A stretch of 64,000 nt of DNA. It comes from CADCVT01 sp036389155. GTDB taxonomy: Bacteria > Actinomycetota > Thermoleophilia > Solirubrobacterales > Solirubrobacteraceae. The position numbers and the translations under genes are program-made. Numbering within the stretch: the first letter of the stretch is position 1; each line of letters starts with the position of its first letter. The stretch covers positions 1 through 64,000 of the forward strand of contig DASVQN010000003.1 of assembly GCA_036389155.1 (NCBI GenBank). The letters are read 5' to 3'. The notes under the pieces were generated by a model. It saw only the letters and a program-made list of their open reading frames with translations, searched no databases and was not told the DNA's origin. Positions 1-7,903 of the stretch are shown one piece after another.

Positions 1-35
1 CCGACCTGCCGGTCTGGCTTCCCGACCAGTTCTGA
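1..35 (+). CDS. 3' end of an unidentified upstream gene
   Basis: One reading frame enters from the left edge and ends at TGA 33-35, with last residues VWLPDQF. Only about ten codons are visible, so the product cannot be named. The moaA start lies about 60 bases further on, so the two could share a transcript. The frame choice rests only on there being a stop in a sensible place. Confidence 0.3.
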   Translation, partial: DLPVWLPDQF

Positions 36-94
36 GCCCGCTGTTCGGCGGCTTCTTGCGGCAGTCGTCGGCGGGGCCTGCGATCATCGGTCCC

Positions 95-1081
95 GTGGAG
101 CGGCTGGTCGACGGATTCGGGCGGGCGATCACCAGCCTGCGCATCTCGGTCACCGACCGGTGCAACCTGCGCTGCACCTACTGCATGCCCGAGCACGGCG
201 CGACGTTCCTGCCGCGCACCGAGCTGCTGAGCTACGAGGAGATCGAGCGCCTGGTCGGCGTGGCCGCCGCCGTGGGGGTCAGCGAGGTGCGCCTGACCGG
301 CGGCGAGCCGCTCGTCAGGCGCGACTTGCCCGAGCTGGTCCGCCGCCTGGCGCGCCTCCCGGTCGAGGATCTCTCGCTCACCACGAACGGCGTCCTCCTC
401 GAACGGCACCTGCCAGCCCTGGTCGCGGCCGGCCTGCGGCGGGTGAACGTCTCACTCGACGCCGTGCAAGCCCACCGATTCGCCCAGATCACCCGCCGCG
501 ACGAGCTGCCGGCCGTCATGGCGGCGCTGCGGGCGTGCGAGGACCACCCGCAGCTGCGCCCGATCAAGGTCAACGCCGTCGCCCAGCGGGGAGTCACCGA
601 CGACGAGGTGCTGGGCCTCGCCGAGCTGGCGCGCCGCCGGCCCTACATCGTGCGCTTCATCGAGTTCATGCCCCTCGACGCCGACGCCGCGTGGTCGCCG
701 GCCGACGTGCTGACCGGCGACGAGATCCGCGACCGCATCGACGCGCGCTGGCCGCTGGTGGAGCTGCCCGCGCCGGCGGCCTCGACCTCGCGCCGCTTCG
801 CCTTCGCCGACGGCGCGGGCGAGGTCGGCTTCATCAACCCCGTGAGCCAGCCGTTCTGTCGCACCTGCGACCGCATCCGGCTGACCGCCGACGGCCAGCT
901 CCGCACGTGCCTGTTCTCGACGCGCGAGCACGACCTGCGCGCGGTGATGCGCGACGGCGGCGACGACGCGACGCTGCTCGAGGCGCTGCGTGCCGCCGTC
1001 GGCCAGAAGGAGCTCAAGCACCGCATCAACGAGCCGGGCTTCGTCCCCGCGTCGCGCTCGATGCACCAGATCGGCGGCTGA
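95..1081 (+). CDS. moaA: GTP 3',8-cyclase MoaA (molybdenum cofactor)
   Basis: Radical-SAM enzyme converting GTP to 3',8-cyclo-7,8-dihydro-GTP, the first step of molybdopterin synthesis. From the GTG at 95 it has 328 residues. The SAM-cluster motif CxxxCxxC is at C23, C27 and C30, in the typical N-terminus VDGFGRAITSLRISVTDRC. TGGEP follows near residue 70. The second [4Fe-4S] site is FCRTC (C255, C258) plus C272, and the protein ends in the conserved Gly-Gly. An in-frame TTG at 56 would add 13 residues with no family similarity, so 95 is preferred; neither start has a clear ribosome site. No other moa genes are in the window. Family assignment is secure, start less so. Confidence 0.93.
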   Translation: MERLVDGFGRAITSLRISVTDRCNLRCTYCMPEHGATFLPRTELLSYEEIERLVGVAAAVGVSEVRLTGGEPLVRRDLPELVRRLARLPVEDLSLTTNGVLLERHLPALVAAGLRRVNVSLDAVQAHRFAQITRRDELPAVMAALRACEDHPQLRPIKVNAVAQRGVTDDEVLGLAELARRRPYIVRFIEFMPLDADAAWSPADVLTGDEIRDRIDARWPLVELPAPAASTSRRFAFADGAGEVGFINPVSQPFCRTCDRIRLTADGQLRTCLFSTREHDLRAVMRDGGDDATLLEALRAAVGQKELKHRINEPGFVPASRSMHQIGG

Positions 1082-1104
1082 GCCGGACGGCATACTCGGG
1101 GGCG

Positions 1105-3600
1105 GTGGAGCGCTACGACCCACGCGCAGTTGAGACCAGATGGCAGGACGTCTGGGCGCGGACCCGCGCCTTCGAGGTCCCCGCGGGCGTCGCCGACGAC
1201 GGTCGGCCGACCGCCTACGTGCTCGAGATGCTGCCGTACCCGTCGGGCGAGGCGCACATGGGCCACGTCAAGAACTATTCGATGGGCGACGTCATCGCCC
1301 ATTACCGCCGGCGCACGGGCGCGCGCGTCCTCCACCCGATGGGCTACGACGCGTTCGGCCTGCCTGCCGAGAACGCCGCCATCCGCACGGGCCGCCCGCC
1401 GGGGGAGATCACCCGCGAGAACATCGCCACGATCCGCCGCCAGCTGCAATCCCATGGGTACTCGATCGACTGGACCCGCGAGCTCTCGACGTGCGAGCCG
1501 AGCTACTACCGCTGGACCCAGGCGCTCTTCCTGCGGCTGTTCGACGCGGGCCTCGCCTACCGGCGGGAGGCGCCGGTCAACTGGGATCCCGTCGAGCAGA
1601 CGGTCCTCGCGAACGAGCAGGTGATCGACGGGCGCGGCGAGCGGTCGGGGGCCCTCGTCGAGCAGCGGCTGCTCGCTCAGTGGTTCTTCCGCATCACCGC
1701 GTACGCCGACCGGCTGCTCGACGACATGGCCGACCTCGAGGGCCGCTGGCCCGAGCGCGTCCTGACGATGCAGCGCAACTGGATCGGCCGCTCCCAGGGG
1801 GCGGAGGTCTCCTTCCCGGTGGCCGGCGAGACGGGCCTCGCGCTGGACGTGTTCACCACGCGCCCGGACACGCTGTGGGGCGCGACGTTCTTCGTGCTGT
1901 CACCCGAGCACCCACAGCTCGAGCGGCTGTTGGCGGGAGTGGAGGACCCGGCGGCCGCCGAGCGCGTGCGCGCGTATGTGGAGGCCGCGCGCCGCACGCC
2001 GACCGACGAGCGCTCCGCCGCCGAGCGTCCCAAGAGCGGCGTGCCGCTCGGCCGCGACGTGATCAACCCCGTGACGGGCCGGCCGATCCCCATCTGGGTC
2101 GCCGACTACGTGCTGATGGGCTACGGGACGGGCGCGATCATGGCCGTGCCCGCGGGGGACGAGCGCGACTTCGAGTTCGCGACGACGTACGGCCTGCCGA
2201 TCACGGTCGTCGTCGCGCCGCCGGACTGGGACGGCGGGCCACTGGCGCAGGCGTACACCGGCGAGGGCGTGCTGGTCGACAGCGGCGAGCTCACGGGGTT
2301 GGCGGCGCCATCGCAGGCCAAGGGGGCCGCCATCCGCTACCTCGAGGAGCGCGAGATCGGCCGCGCGACCGTGACCTACCGCCTGCGCGACTGGCTCATC
2401 AGCCGCCAGCGGTACTGGGGATGCCCGATCCCCGTGGTCTACTGCGAGGGGCCGGGCGAGGACGGGATCGTGCCCGTGCCCGAGGCCGATCTCCCGGTCC
2501 TCCTGCCCGATGTGTCGGACTACCACCCGCGCGGGCGCAGCCCCCTGGCCACTGCCGAGGAGTGGGTGCGCACGACCTGCCCGCGCTGCGGTGGCCCGGC
2601 GCGCCGCGAGACCGACACGATGGACACCTTCGTCGACAGCGCGTGGTACTTCCTGCGCTACTGCGACCCCGACAACGAGGCGGCGCCCTGGGACCGGCGC
2701 GTCGTCGACACGTGGATGCCGATCGACCAGTACATCGGCGGCGTCGAGCACGCGATCCTGCACCTGCTCTACGCGCGGTTCTTCTGCAAGGCGCTGACCG
2801 ACCTCGGGCACCTCGACGTGCAGGAGCCGTTCGCGCGGCTGTTCACGCAGGGGATGATCACCCGCGACGGCGCGAAGATGTCCAAGTCGAAGGGCAACGC
2901 GATCTCGCCGCGGGAGATCATCGACCGCTACGGCGTCGACACCGCCCGCTGCTACATCCTGTTCATCGGCCCGCCCGACCAGGACGCCGACTGGAACGAC
3001 CAGGGCGTCGAGGGCATGTACCGGTTCCTCTCGCGGCTGTGGCGGCTGAGCGCCGAGGCGGCCGAGACGCTGCCGGACGAGCCTGCTCCGGTCGCGCCGC
3101 TGGCGCCCGACGACGAGCGGATCATGCGCAAAGCGCACTGGGCGATCGACAAGGTGACGGCCGACCTCGGGGGCGAGCGCTTCTCGTTCAACACGGCAGT
3201 CGCCGCGGTGATGGAGCTGATGAACGAGCTCACCGAGGCCAAGCGCGGCGCCGCCTCGCCGGGGGCGGTGCGCTTCGCGCTGTCGACGGCCGCGTCGCTG
3301 ATCTTCCAGTTCGCGCCGCACACGGGCGCCGACGCCTACGAGCGCCTGACCGGGCGCCGGGTGTGGGAGGAGGAGTGGCCGTCCGCCGACTCCGCGCTGC
3401 TGGAGAGCGACACCTTCGAGCTGGTCGTGCAGGTCAACGGCAAGGTTCGCGACCGGGTCCCGGCTCCGAGCGATGCGTCACAGGACGACCTGCTCACGCT
3501 GGCGCGCGACCTGCCGAACGTGCAGACTCACGTCGACGGTCGTCAGGTGGTCAAGGAGGTCGTCGTGCCCGGCAAGCTCGTGAACTTCGTCGTCCGATGA
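1105..3600 (+). CDS. leuS: Leucyl-tRNA synthetase
   Basis: Class I aminoacyl-tRNA synthetase that charges tRNA-Leu in the cytoplasm. It has 831 residues, normal for bacterial LeuRS. The HIGH-type signature is HMGH (51-54) after PYPSGEA. The connective-peptide editing domain occupies roughly residues 220-420 and includes a TTRPDT motif, and KMSKS is at 591-595, followed by the anticodon-binding domain. GTG 1105 (VERYDPRAVETRWQ) is chosen because the family starts a few residues before the WQ motif; the same frame extends upstream only as an antisense-like shadow of moaA. CATACT (1091-1096) 8 nt before the GTG resembles the start-proximal -10 boxes elsewhere in the window. The stop overlaps the next gene (ATGA), implying translational coupling. 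Confidence 0.97.
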   Translation: MERYDPRAVETRWQDVWARTRAFEVPAGVADDGRPTAYVLEMLPYPSGEAHMGHVKNYSMGDVIAHYRRRTGARVLHPMGYDAFGLPAENAAIRTGRPPGEITRENIATIRRQLQSHGYSIDWTRELSTCEPSYYRWTQALFLRLFDAGLAYRREAPVNWDPVEQTVLANEQVIDGRGERSGALVEQRLLAQWFFRITAYADRLLDDMADLEGRWPERVLTMQRNWIGRSQGAEVSFPVAGETGLALDVFTTRPDTLWGATFFVLSPEHPQLERLLAGVEDPAAAERVRAYVEAARRTPTDERSAAERPKSGVPLGRDVINPVTGRPIPIWVADYVLMGYGTGAIMAVPAGDERDFEFATTYGLPITVVVAPPDWDGGPLAQAYTGEGVLVDSGELTGLAAPSQAKGAAIRYLEEREIGRATVTYRLRDWLISRQRYWGCPIPVVYCEGPGEDGIVPVPEADLPVLLPDVSDYHPRGRSPLATAEEWVRTTCPRCGGPARRETDTMDTFVDSAWYFLRYCDPDNEAAPWDRRVVDTWMPIDQYIGGVEHAILHLLYARFFCKALTDLGHLDVQEPFARLFTQGMITRDGAKMSKSKGNAISPREIIDRYGVDTARCYILFIGPPDQDADWNDQGVEGMYRFLSRLWRLSAEAAETLPDEPAPVAPLAPDDERIMRKAHWAIDKVTADLGGERFSFNTAVAAVMELMNELTEAKRGAASPGAVRFALSTAASLIFQFAPHTGADAYERLTGRRVWEEEWPSADSALLESDTFELVVQVNGKVRDRVPAPSDASQDDLLTLARDLPNVQTHVDGRQVVKEVVVPGKLVNFVVR

Positions 3601-4316
3601 GCGCGTCGCCGCGGGAGGTCGCGGTCGGCGAGGACGCCCCGATCCTCGACGTCATGTCGACGATGCGCGCGATGCGCCGGCTCAAGCCGGACCCCGTGCC
3701 GCGCGAGCTGCTCGAGCGGCTGGTGCAGGCGGCGACGTGGGCGCCGTCGGGCGGCAACGAGCAGAACTACGAGTTCGTCGTGGTCGACGACCGCGCGGTC
3801 ATGCGGGAGCTCGCGGGGTTGTGGGAGCGCAGCGCCTCGGCGTACGAGGCGGCGATGCACGACGAGGCGATCGAGCGGATGGGGGAGGAGAAGGCCCGGC
3901 CGCTCATCCGTGCCCTCCAGTACCAGCGCGAGCACTTCGCGGAGACGCCGGCGGTGATCGTGCCGTGCTACTCGCGCAAGACGGCGCCGTCGGCCGCGCT
4001 GACGCTCATGCGCGGGATCGGCGGGCCGCTGGACGTCGCCCGGTTCGCGGCCCGCGGCTCGAAGATGGCGGTGCTGACCGAGGCGGCGTCCATCTACCCC
4101 GCCGTGCAGAACCTGCTGCTCGCCGCCCGCGCGCTGGGCCTCGGCGCGAACATCACGACCTGGCACATGTTCCTCGAGCACGAGTGGAAGCGGGTGCTCG
4201 GGATCCCGCGCGGCGTGCACACCTACGCGGTGATCCCGGTCGGGTGGCCGCTCGGGCGCTTCGGGCCGGTGACGCGCCGGCCGGCGCGCGAGGCCATCCA
4301 CTGGGATCGTTGGTAG
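3597..4316 (+). CDS. Nitroreductase-family flavoprotein
   Basis: A 239-residue protein of the FMN-dependent nitroreductase fold, which reduces nitro compounds, quinones or related substrates with NAD(P)H. The N-terminal MRAMRRLKPDPVP and the ATWAPSGGNEQNYEF segment are the FMN-phosphate and isoalloxazine binding elements of the family. The helix AVQNLLLAARALGLGANITTW is the usual second conserved block. ATG 3597 overlaps the leuS stop by four bases (ATGA), and the gene's own end overlaps the next start, so leuS, this gene and the LOG-like gene form one transcript. The physiological substrate cannot be deduced. Confidence 0.88.
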   Translation: MSASPREVAVGEDAPILDVMSTMRAMRRLKPDPVPRELLERLVQAATWAPSGGNEQNYEFVVVDDRAVMRELAGLWERSASAYEAAMHDEAIERMGEEKARPLIRALQYQREHFAETPAVIVPCYSRKTAPSAALTLMRGIGGPLDVARFAARGSKMAVLTEAASIYPAVQNLLLAARALGLGANITTWHMFLEHEWKRVLGIPRGVHTYAVIPVGWPLGRFGPVTRRPAREAIHWDRW

Positions 4317-4741
4317 TCGCGGTCGTCGGGTCCGGCGAGGGGTCGTCGGACGAGGCGTTCGAGGTCGGGCGGCTGGTCGCCGAACGCGGGGCCGTCGTCG
4401 TGACCGGAGGGCTCGGCGGGGTGATGGCGGACGCATCGCGGGGCGCTGCCGGCGCGGGCGGGCTTGTCGTCGGACTGCTGCCCGGTCTCGATCGCTCCGC
4501 CGCGAACGACTGGGTGACCGTCGCCGTGCCGACGGGTCTCGGCGAGCTGCGCAACGGGCTGGTCGTGCGCGCCGCCGACGCGGTCGTGGCGGTGGGCGGC
4601 GGGTACGGGACGCTGAGCGAGATCGCGCTGGCCCTGAAGGCCGGCAAGCCCGTCGTCGGGATCGGCTCGTGGGAGATCGACGGCGTCGTCGCGGTGGCCG
4701 GCGCCGCGGCGGCGGTGGAGCGCGTGTTCGCAACTTCCTGA
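4310..4741 (+). CDS. LOG/TIGR00725-like Rossmann-fold protein
   Basis: A small 143-residue protein. The N-terminal VVAVVGSGEG and the central GGGYGTLSEIALALKAGKPVV match the GG-GT-E nucleotide-binding signature shared by LOG phosphoribohydrolases, the TIGR00725 family and DprA-like folds. LOG enzymes release nucleobases from nucleoside monophosphates, but this short member lacks a full LOG PGGxGT motif, so its activity is unknown. TTG 4310 is the first in-frame start and overlaps the nitroreductase end by seven bases; no other start precedes the first beta strand. Confidence 0.72.
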   Translation: MVVAVVGSGEGSSDEAFEVGRLVAERGAVVVTGGLGGVMADASRGAAGAGGLVVGLLPGLDRSAANDWVTVAVPTGLGELRNGLVVRAADAVVAVGGGYGTLSEIALALKAGKPVVGIGSWEIDGVVAVAGAAAAVERVFATS

Positions 4742-4763
4742 GCGGTCGTGCGTCGGAGCGGGC

Positions 4764-6068
4764 ATGCGGATGTCGCTCGTCGTGCTCCTGCTTCTCGTCC
4801 TGGCGTCGCCGGCGCGGGCCGCGACGGTCGAGGTCGTCGAGGACCCCAACCCGATGTCGCCGTCGGCCGTCGCGGTATTCCGCGGCGAGGGCGACGAGGT
4901 CAACGACGTGCGGTACACGGTCGAGCGGGAGGGCAGGGACGCGGTGCTGCACGACTTCGCGGCCGTCGTGCGACCCGGGCGCGGTTGCGAGGCGATCGAC
5001 GAGCACGCGGCGCGCTGCACGACGGACGTGCCGCCGGTGCGGGGGCCCCAGCGCTTGCCGGTCGTCATCGAGCTGGGCGGCGGCGACGACACCGCCGCGG
5101 CCGGCGAGGACGTCGACTCGCTCGTCGTGCGCGGTGGGCCGGGGAACGACCAGCTCTTCGCCGGGTACGCGCGCGGGTCGACGCTCGACGGCGGCGAGGG
5201 CGACGACCGGACGATCGGCGGCGCGGGCGTCGACTACCTGATCGGGGGCCCCGGGGCGGACCTGATGAGCGGCGGGCCGGGGTCCGACCAGCTGGTGGGC
5301 GATCCGGCCGCCGGCCCGTTCAGCGCGGACCAGATGTATGGCGGGTTCGGGCCCGGCGTCGACAGCGTCTCGTACGCGGAGCGGACCGTGCGGGTGTTCG
5401 TCGACGCGGCGGCCGGCGGCCCGGACGGCGCGGCGGGGGAGGGCGACGTCGTCGAGGCCGTCGAGGACATCACCGGCGGCCTGGGGAACGACGTGCTCGT
5501 CGGCGACGAGTTCCCCAACCGTCTCGACGGCGGTGGCGGCTCGGACGTGCTCGGCGGGCGCGGCGGCGACGACCTGCTGATCGGCTCGGACGGCCCGGAC
5601 CGGATCGAGGGCGACGAAGGCGACGACACGGTGGAGGGCGCCGGCGGCGCGGACCTCGTGATCGGTGGCGCCGGGAACGACCTCCTCGGCCTGGGTGGCG
5701 TCTCGTCCGATCCGGGCGACCAGGCGCGCTGCGACGAGGGCGAGGATCTCGTGCGGAGCGTCGACGTGCGGGATCGGGTGCGCCGGGACTGCGAGGGTGT
5801 CGAGGTGCTCGGGCTGATCGTGGGCGTCCCGAGCGGGGTCACCATCCCGCTGGCGCCGTCGTCGAACCCCGTGCCGTGCCCGGTCGTCGTCACGCTGACG
5901 ACGCGACGGGCCGCGCGCCGGTCGCGCGCCGTGCGGGTGCGGTCCTCCGTGCGCGTCGCGGTCCGGCGGCGCGTGCGCGTGCGCCGCAGGCCGCTTCCGG
6001 ATCGCATGCGAGTGGAGCTGCGCGGGGTCGGGTGCGGGGGCGTCGGCGGGTTCGTTCTTGCGCCGTAG
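4764..6068 (+). CDS. Secreted calcium-binding (RTX-like repeat) protein
   Basis: A 434-residue exported protein. Residues 1-19 form a signal peptide (MRMSLVVLLLLVLASPARA). Several hemolysin-type nonapeptides of the form GGxGxDxLxGG follow, for example GGPGNDQLF, GGAGVDYLIGG, GGPGADLMSGG, GGRGGDDLLIG and GGAGNDLLG, scattered over roughly residues 115-310. Such repeats fold into a parallel beta-roll that binds Ca2+. The C-terminal ~80 residues are very Arg/Val rich. No type I secretion genes or toxin domain are nearby, so it is more likely an extracellular or surface structural protein than a toxin. Confidence 0.8.
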   Translation: MRMSLVVLLLLVLASPARAATVEVVEDPNPMSPSAVAVFRGEGDEVNDVRYTVEREGRDAVLHDFAAVVRPGRGCEAIDEHAARCTTDVPPVRGPQRLPVVIELGGGDDTAAAGEDVDSLVVRGGPGNDQLFAGYARGSTLDGGEGDDRTIGGAGVDYLIGGPGADLMSGGPGSDQLVGDPAAGPFSADQMYGGFGPGVDSVSYAERTVRVFVDAAAGGPDGAAGEGDVVEAVEDITGGLGNDVLVGDEFPNRLDGGGGSDVLGGRGGDDLLIGSDGPDRIEGDEGDDTVEGAGGADLVIGGAGNDLLGLGGVSSDPGDQARCDEGEDLVRSVDVRDRVRRDCEGVEVLGLIVGVPSGVTIPLAPSSNPVPCPVVVTLTTRRAARRSRAVRVRSSVRVAVRRRVRVRRRPLPDRMRVELRGVGCGGVGGFVLAP

Positions 6069-6076
6069 GGGTGGCG

Positions 6077-7210
6077 ATGCGGTTGACTTGGCGCGTGCGC
6101 CGTTCCGTCGTCCTCGCGTGCTTCGCGCTGCTCGCCCTCCCTGTGTGGGCCCTCGCGCAGGAGCCGGCCGTCGCCCCTCCCGTCGCTCCGGCGCTCCCGG
6201 CGACCGGCCCGTTCACCGGGCAGGGGATGTGGATCTGGGAGGTCTCGCGGTCCGAGGGCGGGGATGTCGAGGCGATCGCTGCGCGGGCCGCCGCGGCCGG
6301 GATGTCGTACGTCGTGGTGAAGGCGGCGCACGGGACGGTGGCGTGGCCGCAGTTCTCCTCCGAGCTGGTCGAGGCGCTCCACGCCGCGGGCCTGCGGGTG
6401 TGCGCGTACCAGCGAGCGTTGGGGCGGCGCCCGGCCTCCGAGGCGCGCGTCCTCGCGCGGTTCGCCTCCTCGGGCGCGGACTGTCTCGTCATCGACGCCG
6501 AGATCGAGTATCAGGGCAAGTACTGGGCGGCGCGGTCGTACGTGCGGGCGCTGCGGGCGGCGATCGGCCCGTCGTTCCCCGTCGGGCTGACGTCGTTCCC
6601 GTACGTGGACCTCCACGGCACGTTCCCGTACTCGGTGTTCCTCGGGGACGGGGGCGCGCAGTACAACCTGCCGCAGATGTACTGGCGGCTGCTGGGGACG
6701 TCGGTGTCCGGGGTCTTCGCGCGGACGTGGGCGGCGAACGCGGTCTACGGCCGGCCGCTCGCGCCGCTCGGCCAGTCGTTCGCGCCGGCGTCGCGGGTGG
6801 AGGTCCGGCGCTTCCGGTCGCTGGCCGCGGCGCGCGGGGCGGTCGGCGTGTCGTGGTGGGTCTGGCAGCACGCCTCGCCGGCGCACTGGGCGGGGATGAC
6901 CGACGCGCTCGCGGCGCCGGTGTCGCTGTTCTCGGCGCGCCCGGCGTTCGCGCCGCTGCGGCGGGGCTCCGTCGGGGACCCGGTCCGCTGGCTCCAGCTG
7001 CGGTTGCGAGCGGCCGGAGAGCGGGTCCCGGTGACGGGCCGCTTCCTCGACCTGACGTCGGCCGCGGTTGCGCGGTTCCGCGAGCAGGCCGGCCTCCCGG
7101 CGGGAACGAGCGTCGACGACACGACGTGGGCCGCCCTCCTCGCCGCGGCGCCGATCGACACGCCGCCAGCGCCGGAAGCCGCGACGCCCGCCGTCCCGCC
7201 CGCGCCGTAG
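6077..7210 (+). CDS. Secreted GH25-like protein with peptidoglycan-binding domain
   Basis: A 377-residue protein with a signal peptide (about residues 1-28, ending ALAQ). Residues ~45-285 look like a TIM barrel of the glycosyl hydrolase 25/DUF1906 type: MWIWEVSRS, VVVKAAHG, VCAYQRALG, DCLVIDAEIEYQ and the WWVWQHA end strand. The acidic DAEIE is where the catalytic acids of this fold lie. Residues ~295-355 form a peptidoglycan-binding_1 domain (RGSVGDPVRWLQLRLRAAG, ending TWAALL). A Pro/Ala tail follows. It probably acts on or docks to cell wall. ATG 6077 is 8 bases after the RTX-like gene; GTG 6071 is an alternative start. Confidence 0.78.
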   Translation: MRLTWRVRRSVVLACFALLALPVWALAQEPAVAPPVAPALPATGPFTGQGMWIWEVSRSEGGDVEAIAARAAAAGMSYVVVKAAHGTVAWPQFSSELVEALHAAGLRVCAYQRALGRRPASEARVLARFASSGADCLVIDAEIEYQGKYWAARSYVRALRAAIGPSFPVGLTSFPYVDLHGTFPYSVFLGDGGAQYNLPQMYWRLLGTSVSGVFARTWAANAVYGRPLAPLGQSFAPASRVEVRRFRSLAAARGAVGVSWWVWQHASPAHWAGMTDALAAPVSLFSARPAFAPLRRGSVGDPVRWLQLRLRAAGERVPVTGRFLDLTSAAVARFREQAGLPAGTSVDDTTWAALLAAAPIDTPPAPEAATPAVPPAP

Positions 7211-7294
7211 CGTCTGCGTCACGGAGCGCCTGCGCTCCACGCTTTCGGCACGGGCCGCGCGTCTTTCGCCGCACCTTCGCGCCTAGCTTCGGCG
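7211..7294. other. Intergenic hairpin and comEA -10 box
   Basis: A perfect 6-bp stem GGAGCG/CGCTCC with a four-base loop lies at 7223-7238. It lacks a T-run, so it is at best a weak terminator for the upstream gene. TAGCTT at 7284-7289 is placed five bases before the comEA GTG, like other start-proximal -10 boxes in the window. Confidence 0.4.
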
Positions 7295-7903
7295 GTGGTG
7301 CCGGAAGGAGTCTCTCGATCGCAGCTCGCCGTCTATGCCGCGCTCGCCGTGGCGGTGCTCGTCCTCGGTGCGCGCTACCTGCGCAGCCCGTCCGCGCCTC
7401 CTCCTCCGCCTGCCTCCGCGCAGGTCCGCGTCGAGCACTCGGGCGCGGGCGCGGGGGCGGGGGTGGTGACGGTGCACGTCGCGGGTGCGGTCCGGCGGCC
7501 GGGCGTGTATCGGCTGCGTCCGGGGCGGCGGGTCGACGACGCGCTTCAGCGAGCGGGGGGCGCGACGCGCCGCGCCGACCTCAGCGCGGTCAACCTCGCC
7601 GCGAAGGTCGAGGACGGCCGGCAGATCCTCGTGCCGGAGCGGGCGCGCCCGGGCGCCGCCGCTCCCGCTGCGCCCTCGACGGCCGCCCCAGGTGCCGCCG
7701 GGCCGCCCGCCCAGCCGGTGAACCTGAACACCGCGACGCCCGAGCAGCTCGACACGCTCGACGGCATCGGGCCCGGCCTCGCCCAGGCGATCCTCGAGTA
7801 CCGCGAGGAGCACGGCGGGTTCGGCAGCGTCGACGAGCTCGCGCAGGTCCCGGGCATCGGCGAGAAGCGGATGGCGACCCTCCGCGACCAGGTGCAGGTG
7901 TGA
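7295..7903 (+). CDS. comEA: ComEA-like DNA-binding competence protein
   Basis: A 202-residue membrane-anchored DNA receptor of the natural-transformation machinery. One transmembrane helix (about residues 9-26) is followed by a Pro/Ala linker and an SLBB domain (VHVAGAVRRPGVYRL to QILVPERA, ~55-110). After a second Ala/Pro linker comes a C-terminal helix-hairpin-helix pair (NLNTATPEQLDTLDGIGPGLA and VPGIGEKRM, ~140-202). In known systems it binds incoming dsDNA outside the membrane and passes it to ComEC. Its stop overlaps the comEC start (GTGA). No pilus or ComFA genes are in the window, so competence itself is inference. Confidence 0.92.
   Translation: MVPEGVSRSQLAVYAALAVAVLVLGARYLRSPSAPPPPPASAQVRVEHSGAGAGAGVVTVHVAGAVRRPGVYRLRPGRRVDDALQRAGGATRRADLSAVNLAAKVEDGRQILVPERARPGAAAPAAPSTAAPGAAGPPAQPVNLNTATPEQLDTLDGIGPGLAQAILEYREEHGGFGSVDELAQVPGIGEKRMATLRDQVQV

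Noticed and set aside
4764..6068. RTX toxin
   Set aside because: It has only Ca-binding repeats and a Sec-type signal peptide, with no toxin domain and no type I secretion genes nearby.
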